Source of the DNA: CABMGU01 sp035292785
GTDB taxonomy: Archaea; Nanobdellota; Nanobdellia; Woesearchaeales; ARS49
Direction of reading: 5' to 3'
DNA length: 16,293 nucleotides
NCBI GenBank assembly: GCA_035292785.1
Contig: DATDPK010000028.1
Location: 1-16,293, forward strand
Under the pieces are notes generated by a model. The model did not search any database, was not told the DNA's origin, and saw only the letters and a list, made by a program, of their open reading frames with translations. Position numbers and translations under genes: made by a program. Shown here in pieces: positions 1-5,166 of the stretch (positions are counted from its first letter, which is position 1; every line of letters begins with the position of its first letter).

Positions 1-1321
1 AAACAAGTTTTCTGCCGGTTAAAGTGTTTATGAAACTTCCAAGGGCGTATGTTGATGCGATAACGTCATTTGGCGCTGTTTTTTGCTTTACAAATTCAGC
101 AAATCCACCCATATTGCTTTCCGAGTATCTCCAGATGTCTGTTCCTAAGCCATTCTGTACGTCATAGCTGTTTGCCCAAACAAAAATAATTTGTATGAAC
201 AGGAAAATTTCAATTACGATAAAAATCAGGCGCCAGTCAATTTTGTCAATTTTTCTTAATGTCTTGAAGCGTTCAAATGACTTTGCAACAATAAATGGTA
301 TTGAGAATGTGAAAAAGGTGAAAAACCTCGAGGGCACGATATCAAATCCCAGCACAGGCCTTAAAACAAGGTTGTTAAAGCTTAATGCGATTGCAACCAT
401 GCAAAAAGAGAAAATTGCAAGGTCAGGAAGATTTTCCTTGCTCCAGAAAAGTTTTTTTCTGAAATAAAATAGATATTGTAAAACCGCAATAATCAACAGT
501 ATGCTGAACAAGCTCGTATACCAGTTTGAAAAAAGGGATGGAATTATGTCTTTTGCCAGAATAATGTTACCTTGCAGTGATATGTAATAATTTTTTATCT
601 GAAAGCTGTTTAATTTCCAAGTCCATATTGTTGGGAGCAGGGAAGCAATTCCAAAGCACGTTGTAATTAAAATATCACACAAGTTTTGCTTATTTTTAGT
701 TATGTAATAATTTATTATGAAGAACGTTGGAATAACTGCAAGCGCATAAATCGTGTTGATGAAGTGAAGTTGGGAAACAAGTATTATAGAACAAATCAGC
801 AATATCAAGCCGGTTTTTCTTTTGTGAATGTATGTTGCAATGGAAAACGCCAGCAAAGAGAATGCAAGAAAGTGCGTGCCTGATTGGTGGAATACCCCGA
901 ATATTCCTTTTGCTCCTGCATTAATCATCAGGATTGCTTCCATTAATGCAAGAAGGGTTAATGCTGTTTTTGAAATCCCGAATTTTTTCGCTGCAAAATA
1001 TGTTAAAAGCAGTGCAGAAGATATCATTAGCCAGCCGGAAAACACAAATGCTTTTACAGGATTTATGCCAAGTATTTTTGCTGTTTTGGCGAGCAGGTAC
1101 ATTCCTGTCCAAGGGTATACTGCATAAACGCCTTTCAGGACTGGGTCAATGTAAGGGGGATTTCCTTCGTATGCGTTCATTAAAATGCTTAAGTAGTGGG
1201 ATGGGTCGCACAGGTTTATGCAGTGCGGGTATTGTTCGTACATCAGCTGAAGCCAAAGTCCTGACAAGATGACTAAGACTAGAATAAGGAAACCTGGCTC
1301 TTTTAGCAGTTTTTTAAGCAT
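1..1321 (-). CDS. Polytopic membrane protein, probable GT-C type glycosyltransferase (partial, C-terminus beyond window)
   Basis: Reading the minus strand from the ATG at 1321-1319 gives 440 codons without a stop, so the gene runs off the left edge and its C-terminus is missing. It begins MLKKLLKEPGFLILVLVILS, a first membrane helix, followed by an outer loop containing CDPSHYL and then about ten hydrophobic segments. A D-x-x-x-Y signature in the first loop after helix 1 is typical of GT-C enzymes, which use lipid-linked sugars on the outer membrane face. The end visible here (DVIASTYALGSF, then LTGRKLV) resembles the soluble region after the helices in GT-C and related membrane proteins. A purine-rich GGGGG lies just before the start. 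The membrane assignment is firm; the sugar-transfer role is inferred from architecture, with no diagnostic catalytic residue pair that I can prove. Confidence 0.75.
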   Translation of the reverse strand, partial: MLKKLLKEPGFLILVLVILSGLWLQLMYEQYPHCINLCDPSHYLSILMNAYEGNPPYIDPVLKGVYAVYPWTGMYLLAKTAKILGINPVKAFVFSGWLMISSALLLTYFAAKKFGISKTALTLLALMEAILMINAGAKGIFGVFHQSGTHFLAFSLLAFSIATYIHKRKTGLILLICSIILVSQLHFINTIYALAVIPTFFIINYYITKNKQNLCDILITTCFGIASLLPTIWTWKLNSFQIKNYYISLQGNIILAKDIIPSLFSNWYTSLFSILLIIAVLQYLFYFRKKLFWSKENLPDLAIFSFCMVAIALSFNNLVLRPVLGFDIVPSRFFTFFTFSIPFIVAKSFERFKTLRKIDKIDWRLIFIVIEIFLFIQIIFVWANSYDVQNGLGTDIWRYSESNMGGFAEFVKQKTAPNDVIASTYALGSFINTLTGRKLV

Positions 1322-1453
1322 AAAACCCCCTTGATTTGATTTTACCGTCGTGTCTTATTAACTTTTCTGAATACATACAGTCGTACAATACACGCGTAAT
1401 GCTATTAATTGTGTTTCACTATTATTTCTGCAACACTCGTGGAGGTCGATATT

Positions 1454-1627
1454 ATGGCAAAAGATATGCAAAAATGGGCTCCTTGGCTGTTGCTCATCGG
1501 AGGTCTTGTCCACTTGATACCAAGATTGTACGTGTGGCTTACAAACCTTACTGGTGGAACACCTTGGATACAAATCATAGTAGGAGCATTATCAGTGATT
1601 GTAGGATTAATGAGTTTTAAGAAGTAA
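1454..1627 (+). CDS. Small two-helix membrane protein, 57 aa
   Basis: The ATG at 1454 is chosen because GGAGGT at 1441-1446 lies 7 nt upstream, a strong Shine-Dalgarno match; the frame is open further upstream but without such a signal. The protein begins MAKDMQKWAPWLLLIGGLVH and has two hydrophobic segments (about residues 9-27 and 38-54) separated by a short loop containing the sequon NLT. It ends with KK. No family function is recognised. It stands alone: the gene to the left is divergent and a T-rich tract follows the stop. A weak TATA-like stretch (CTATTAATT, about 1401-1409) is at a fitting distance. Length, good ribosome site and sensible topology argue that it is real. Confidence 0.75.
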   Translation: MAKDMQKWAPWLLLIGGLVHLIPRLYVWLTNLTGGTPWIQIIVGALSVIVGLMSFKK

Positions 1628-1650
1628 TTTTTCTTTCTTTTTTTCTTTTT
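1628..1650 (+). terminator. T-rich terminator after the 57-aa membrane protein
   Basis: Directly after the stop codon at 1625-1627 there are about 23 bases almost entirely T with scattered C. Runs of T on the coding strand are the known archaeal intrinsic termination signal and need no hairpin. Confidence 0.6.
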
Positions 1651-1653
1651 GTT

Positions 1654-1690
1654 ATGAGCCCGCCCAGACAACGCCAACAAGTTGTCGGGC
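1654..1690. repeat. Copy of the tRNA-Val 3' end followed by a hairpin
   Basis: Positions 1654-1668 repeat, without mismatch, the 15 bases at 1748-1762 that form the 3' end of the tRNA-Val gene. The copy runs into an inverted repeat: GCCC (1662-1665), one unpaired base, GACAAC (1667-1672), an 8-nt loop, then GTTGTC (1681-1686) and GGGC (1687-1690), 10 base pairs in all. The far arm is thus the inverse complement of part of the copy. It lies 3' of the tRNA on the minus strand and 3' of the small membrane gene on the plus strand. Its role is unknown. Confidence 0.7.
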
Positions 1691-1748
1691 CTGTGCGTGT
1701 CATCTGCCTATTCTTTAGAACATCTTCGACTTTAAAGTTGCCTGATAA

Positions 1749-1834
1749 TGAGCCCGCCCAGATTCGAACTGGGGATCTTCTCGATTTTGAGTATACTCGT
1801 CAACGAGACGTCATGACCGCTAGACCACGGGCTC
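1749..1834 (-). tRNA. tRNA-Val (anticodon GAC) with a 13-nt intron
   Basis: On the minus strand the molecule folds as acceptor GAGCCCG/CGGGCTC, D-arm with GTC/GAC stem and a GG-containing loop, anticodon stem TCTCG/CGAGA, short variable region, and T-arm CCCAG-TTCGAAT-CTGGG; the discriminator is A and no CCA is encoded. The region between the anticodon stem strands has 20 bases instead of 7. Removing 13 bases after position 37 leaves the loop TTGACGT, giving anticodon GAC (Val). The body resembles archaeal tRNA-Val sequences I know. The 86-nt gene minus the intron is 73 nt. The nearest good TATA box is about 100 nt upstream, so the precursor should have a long 5' leader. Confidence 0.9.
1785..1797 (-). 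other. tRNA-Val intron, 13 nt, position 37/38
   Basis: The intron reads AGTATACTCAAAA on the minus strand. Its TCAA can pair with the exon TTGA (positions 32-35) to form the 4-bp central helix of a bulge-helix-bulge motif. The 3-nt bulges CGA and AAT place the cuts after CG and after AA, which matches exactly the 13 bases that must be removed. The second helix is reduced to a tiny GTATAC loop, so the motif is the relaxed bulge-helix-loop form recognised by archaeal tRNA splicing endonuclease. Confidence 0.8.
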
Positions 1835-1861
1835 AAAGTATAATTGCTTATGACTGATTTT

Positions 1862-1905
1862 GAGTCTGTGGTGCCGAAAAGCAGGCTTTTCGATACCACG
1901 GGCTC
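1862..1905 (-). repeat. Leader hairpin of tRNA-Val whose 5' arm copies the tRNA 5' end
   Basis: Read on the minus strand, this 44-nt imperfect hairpin begins at 1905 with GAGCCCGTGGT, the same 11 bases that begin the tRNA at 1834. It continues through an apical stem GAAAAG/CTTTTC and ends with ACCACAGACTC, the near-inverse complement of its own beginning. The similarity to the tRNA region also extends upstream (CATAAG followed by TATACT in both copies), so the duplicated unit is about 25 nt and the offset is 71 nt. The structure lies between the only good TATA box and the tRNA, so it should be part of the precursor. Confidence 0.7.
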
Positions 1906-1931
1906 GAGTATACTTATGCAGAAAAAGAACC

Positions 1932-1940
1932 GTATTTAAA
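1932..1940 (-). promoter_or_regulatory. TATA box for the tRNA-Val transcript
   Basis: The minus strand reads TTTAAATAC here. It lies about 31 nt upstream of the GAGCCCG copy at 1905, predicting a start near 1908-1912, but about 100 nt upstream of the tRNA itself. No TATA-like element is found 20-35 nt upstream of the tRNA. Confidence 0.6.
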
Positions 1941-1986
1941 CCTTTTCGAGATTGTTGATGCCGCAGGCGATTTAAGCCCAGTAACA

Positions 1987-1995
1987 TTTATAAAT
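1987..1995 (+). promoter_or_regulatory. TATA box for the AI-2E family transporter
   Basis: TTTATAAAT is centred 26 nt upstream of the ATG at 2017. That is the usual archaeal TATA-to-start distance, so the transcript should be leaderless and begin at or next to the ATG. This decides the start against an upstream in-frame TTG at 2002. Confidence 0.7.
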
Positions 1996-2016
1996 GCCTG
2001 ATTGAATATTCCCCTT

Positions 2017-3144
2017 ATGTTAAAAGAGGGAGCGCAGAGTAAAAACTTCTTTTTGGTATTGATGGGCTTAGTTGCATTGCTGAGCATTTTCATAGTGTTT
2101 CCTTTTTTGACTTCGATTATTAGCGGCGCAATCTTGGCATATGTTTTCTATCCTGTTTACAAGAAAGTTAACCAGTATATTGGCAGGAAGAGCATTTCCG
2201 CGTTTATTGTTGCAGTTTTGATTGTTCTTTTGGTCACTGTGCCCATGTTCTTTATTATTAACACTCTCACAAAGGAGACTCATTATTTGTATACTCGTGC
2301 AAAACAGCAGATTAGCAGCGGAAGAATAATTGGCGAGCGTTGCATTGAGAACACTATTTTGTGCAGGGGTATTAATGATGTTAACAGGTTGCTTGAGAAT
2401 GAATCAGCAAGAGAGTACATTATTGGTTTGCTCAATAAGGTGTTGTCTTTTGTCACATCCAAGGTCAGCAGCATTATTATCTCTCTTCCAAAGATTATCC
2501 TGCATCTGGTGATTACAATTTTCACCACTTATTATCTGCTTAAGGATGGAAAAGAGCTCATTCATCGTTCTGCAAAAGTTGCTCCGTTGAAGGTTCATCA
2601 TCAGGAGCAGATAGTCAGCCAGATTGGGGACATCACTTATGCAGTTATTTATGGAAGTTTTATTGTTGCCTTGGCGCAGGGCACGCTTGGCGCGTTTGGC
2701 TTCTGGCTGTTCGGAATTAAGAGTTTTATTTGGTGGGGAGTTGTTATGACTTTCTTCGCCATAATTCCGTTTATTGGTACTTGGGTTGTTTGGATGCCTG
2801 CAAGCGTTTTCCTCGCAATTTCAGGATATTTGCAGGGTGAATCTTCATTGATTTGGAGAGGTGTTGGATTGTTTTTCTTCGGATTATTGTTCATATCAAC
2901 AATTGATAATATTTTGAAGCCGGTGATTGTTGCCGGCAGGGCGCGTGTTCATCCTCTTTTGATTTTGATTGGAATTTTGGGAGGCTTGTTTGTTTTCGGC
3001 TTGATTGGAATAATCATCGGCCCTCTTATGCTCGCATTATTGCAGACTTTGCTGCAGATTTACGAAAAAGAGCGCAAGCCGCACTTGGATGAGCCCGAGC
3101 CTGACATCCTGGGAAGAAAAAACCATCATAGAACTCGTAGTTAA
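2017..3144 (+). CDS. AI-2E family (PerM-like) membrane transporter
   Basis: The 375-aa protein begins MLKEGAQSKNFFLVLMGLVA and has two early helices, a third around residue 60-80, a soluble stretch (about 80-150) with several charged residues, and a C-terminal block of helices. The segment DNILKPVIVAGRARVHPLLI followed by a glycine-rich helix and IGPLM is the family hallmark. Members are presumed exporters or ion-coupled permeases; the substrate of archaeal members is unknown, and the name does not mean AI-2 transport here. Length agrees with the family. The hydrophilic tail carries DEPEPD and ends RKNHHRTRS. The next reading frame begins 12 nt after the stop, so co-transcription with the genes downstream is likely. 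Confidence 0.9.
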   Translation: MLKEGAQSKNFFLVLMGLVALLSIFIVFPFLTSIISGAILAYVFYPVYKKVNQYIGRKSISAFIVAVLIVLLVTVPMFFIINTLTKETHYLYTRAKQQISSGRIIGERCIENTILCRGINDVNRLLENESAREYIIGLLNKVLSFVTSKVSSIIISLPKIILHLVITIFTTYYLLKDGKELIHRSAKVAPLKVHHQEQIVSQIGDITYAVIYGSFIVALAQGTLGAFGFWLFGIKSFIWWGVVMTFFAIIPFIGTWVVWMPASVFLAISGYLQGESSLIWRGVGLFFFGLLFISTIDNILKPVIVAGRARVHPLLILIGILGGLFVFGLIGIIIGPLMLALLQTLLQIYEKERKPHLDEPEPDILGRKNHHRTRS

Positions 3145-3153
3145 GATGGAGTA

Positions 3154-3251
3154 AAAATGGAACTGATTGTCAAAGACAACGAAAAAGCTCGCTTTTTCGA
3201 GTCATCGACAATCAAGAGAGTGATATAAAATGGAACTGATTGTCAAAGACA
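3154..3251 (+). repeat. 25-bp direct repeat of the AMP phosphorylase start with a hairpin between
   Basis: The 25 bases at 3154-3178 are repeated exactly at 3227-3251, an offset of 73 nt; both copies include ATGGAACTGATTGTCAAAG. After the first copy comes a hairpin (3165-3213): GATTGTC, AAA, GAC form the 5' arm, CGAAAAAG-CTCG-CTTTTTCG the apex, and GTC, ATC, GACAATC the 3' arm. The 3' arm could pair equally with the first copy or with the second copy, which is codons 3-7 of the AMP phosphorylase. No T-run follows, so it is not a typical terminator. Confidence 0.85.
3157..3228 (+). CDS. Possible 23-codon leader ORF upstream of AMP phosphorylase
   Basis: An ATG at 3157, with GGAG at 3148-3151 five bases before it, opens a 23-codon frame. 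It starts with the same MELIVKD as the following gene because of the 25-bp repeat, then reads through the hairpin and stops at TAA 3226-3228. The AMP phosphorylase ATG at 3230 follows one base later, an arrangement that favours translational coupling. The ribosome site of this ORF is better than that of the main gene (GAGAGTGAT). It may be a regulatory leader peptide or just debris from the duplication; no peptide function is recognised. Confidence 0.45.
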   Translation: MELIVKDNEKARFFESSTIKRVI

Positions 3252-4723
3252 TGGATATCGCCACTGGAGATGTCCAGGTCGTCATCTTGAATGAGCACAA
3301 TGCTGTTGAGATGGACCTGCATCATATGGATAGGCTTGTCATCAAGAAGAATGGAAAGAAGACTGTTGCAATTCTTGACATTGCTGAGAGCAAAAAGGCA
3401 GTTCCTCCCGGGCACATTGGTTTTTTTGAGGAAACGCTTGATGCGCTGGGCGCAAAAGCAGGGGACAGGGTAAGAATTGAGGTTGCAGACAAGCCAGAGA
3501 GCATCACTCACATACGTAAAAAACTTGATGGCAAGCATCTGAATTCAAAAGAGATTTCTGACATCGTAAAGGATATTGTTGAGAATAATCTTACAGATGT
3601 TGAGCTGACCAGTTTTGTTATTGCAACTTACACGCGCGGAATGAGTATGAAGGAAGTTGTGGATTTGACTAATGCTATGGCGGCAACAGGTCAGCAGCTG
3701 AGATTTGACCATAAGAATGTTGTTGATATTCATTCTATTGGTGGCGTTCCTGGCAACAGGATTACTATGATTATCGTTCCGATTCTTGTCGCTGCTGGCT
3801 GCACTGTGCCGAAGACAAGCAGCAGGGCAATAACTTCTCCTTCAGGAACTGCTGATACAATGGAGGTTCTTTGTCCTGTTTCATTGCCGATTTCTAAATT
3901 GAAGAAGATTGCAAAGGATGTTGGCGGTTTTATCATTTGGGGCGGTTCTGTTAATTTGGCGCCTGCTGATGACAGGATTATTCACGTTGAGCATCCGTTG
4001 AGCATTGATGCAGAGGGCCAGATGCTTGCTTCGATTATGGCAAAAAAGGCAAGTGTTGGCGCAACTCATCTTTTGATGGAAATCCCGATTGGTATTGGAA
4101 CAAAAGTTAGGGATAAGCGCCACGCAAAGCATCTTCGCAAACATTTTTCTGAGCTTGGTCATATGCTTGGCATTAAGGTTAAGACGGTAATCACTGAAGG
4201 GCATCATCCGATAGGCAATGGGATAGGCCCTGTGCTTGAGGCAAAAGATGTTTTGTGGGCGTTGAAATGCGCAGATTGTGCACCGCAGGATTTGGTTGAG
4301 AAAAGTTTGAGAATGGCCGGCATTCTTTTGGAGTTTGTTGGCAAGGCGAAGAATGGAGCGGGAATTAGGATGGCTGAGCGTTTGTTGAGGACAGGCGCTG
4401 CTTATGGTGCTATGACGAGGATTGTTGAAGCGCAGGGCGGGAAGATGCCTGATGCTGATAAGCTTGAGCTTGCAAAGGAAACTCATACTTTAAGGGCGCA
4501 CAGGAGAGGAAAAATTGATTGCATTGAGAACACATCAATATCTAAAATAGCGCGTCTTGCCGGAGCGCCGAAAGATCCTGATGCTGGAATTTTTTTGCAC
4601 AAGCATTGCGGTGATAAAGTGCAGAAAGGCGAGCCGATATTGACGATTTATGCGAGGAGCAAGCACAAGCTGGTAAATTCTGTCAATGCTTTGCGAAAAC
4701 TTGAAGCAGTGGTGATTTCATGA
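3230..4723 (+). CDS. deoA: AMP phosphorylase (archaeal thymidine phosphorylase family)
   Basis: The 497-aa protein matches archaeal AMP phosphorylases in length and order: an archaeal N-terminal beta domain (about 1-85), a helical phosphorylase domain (about 86-150), the catalytic phosphate/nucleotide domain, and a C-terminal domain from about 415. The family signature lies at about 195-214 (KTSSRAITSPSGTADTMEVL). The enzyme phosphorolyses AMP, CMP or UMP to the base and ribose 1,5-bisphosphate, first step of the archaeal AMP pathway, which continues through R15P isomerase and type III Rubisco; neither is in this window. The start at 3230 follows the leader ORF stop by one base, and the 3' end overlaps the next gene by 4 nt (ATGA), indicating an operon. 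No catalytic element appears to be missing. Confidence 0.95.
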   Translation: MELIVKDMDIATGDVQVVILNEHNAVEMDLHHMDRLVIKKNGKKTVAILDIAESKKAVPPGHIGFFEETLDALGAKAGDRVRIEVADKPESITHIRKKLDGKHLNSKEISDIVKDIVENNLTDVELTSFVIATYTRGMSMKEVVDLTNAMAATGQQLRFDHKNVVDIHSIGGVPGNRITMIIVPILVAAGCTVPKTSSRAITSPSGTADTMEVLCPVSLPISKLKKIAKDVGGFIIWGGSVNLAPADDRIIHVEHPLSIDAEGQMLASIMAKKASVGATHLLMEIPIGIGTKVRDKRHAKHLRKHFSELGHMLGIKVKTVITEGHHPIGNGIGPVLEAKDVLWALKCADCAPQDLVEKSLRMAGILLEFVGKAKNGAGIRMAERLLRTGAAYGAMTRIVEAQGGKMPDADKLELAKETHTLRAHRRGKIDCIENTSISKIARLAGAPKDPDAGIFLHKHCGDKVQKGEPILTIYARSKHKLVNSVNALRKLEAVVIS

Positions 4724-5166
4724 AATTTTACAGATTGCGAGAGGAAGACAGGCAATATTTGTATTCTTTGCTTTACGCTACCGGCATTATTCTTTTTTGG
4801 CGCGGTGTTTGGGAGGTTTCGTACGAATTGCCTTTATTGAAAAATGTTTATTTTGCTTTGTTTGTTGGATTGCTGATACTTACAGTTACTGGTTATATGT
4901 ATAGGGAGTTTGACCCGTTCTCCAGAAGACTGCTCAAAGTTAACAAATTATTGCACGATGTTGTTAATTTGTCAAAGCAGGGCCAGCCTCACGAGATTTA
5001 TTATTATGATGAGGTTGGAAAGGACCATCACGTCTTGAATCCGCACAAGATCAGGAAGATTGAGCACGATTTTATTGTCTTTGAAGAAAAAGGTCACGAA
5101 GTGTTTATTCCAACGCACCGCATTACAAGAATTCACAAGGGCAAGCAGGTAATTTGGAAGCGTTAG
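4720..5166 (+). CDS. Membrane-anchored protein with MJ1316/DUF504-like C-terminal domain
   Basis: The 148-aa protein begins with a basic, tyrosine-rich segment (MKFYRLREEDRQYLYSLLYA), has two membrane helices (about 13-30 and 42-60), and a soluble remainder. The C-terminal part, with IYYYDEVGKDHHVLN and FIPTHRITRIHKGKQVIWKR, resembles the MJ1316 family (DUF504), where a conserved I-P-x-H-R-I followed by a G/K-x-V-I-W-x-R end is typical. That domain has been proposed to recognise cyclic-phosphate RNA ends. Its start overlaps the AMP phosphorylase stop by 4 nt, so the two are probably translated together. Its stop overlaps the convergent transketolase stop by 4 nt. The domain call is from motif memory and moderate; the helices are clear. 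A membrane-tied version is unusual. Confidence 0.7.
   Translation: MKFYRLREEDRQYLYSLLYATGIILFWRGVWEVSYELPLLKNVYFALFVGLLILTVTGYMYREFDPFSRRLLKVNKLLHDVVNLSKQGQPHEIYYYDEVGKDHHVLNPHKIRKIEHDFIVFEEKGHEVFIPTHRITRIHKGKQVIWKR

Noticed and set aside
1645..1740. H/ACA-type guide RNA on the minus strand next to tRNA-Val
   Set aside because: A hairpin and an ACA triplet are present, but no convincing guide pocket or kink-turn could be placed.
2002..2016. Upstream TTG start for the AI-2E family transporter
   Set aside because: The TATA box centred 26 nt before ATG 2017 would put the transcript start downstream of this TTG.
3165..3213. Hairpin as a bacterial-type terminator after the transporter gene
   Set aside because: No T-run follows, it lies inside an open leader ORF, and archaeal termination normally does not need such hairpins.
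3881..4486. Open frame of about 200 codons on the minus strand inside AMP phosphorylase
   Set aside because: It lies antisense to a gene with clear family motifs, has no recognisable domain, and its composition is that of a shadow frame.
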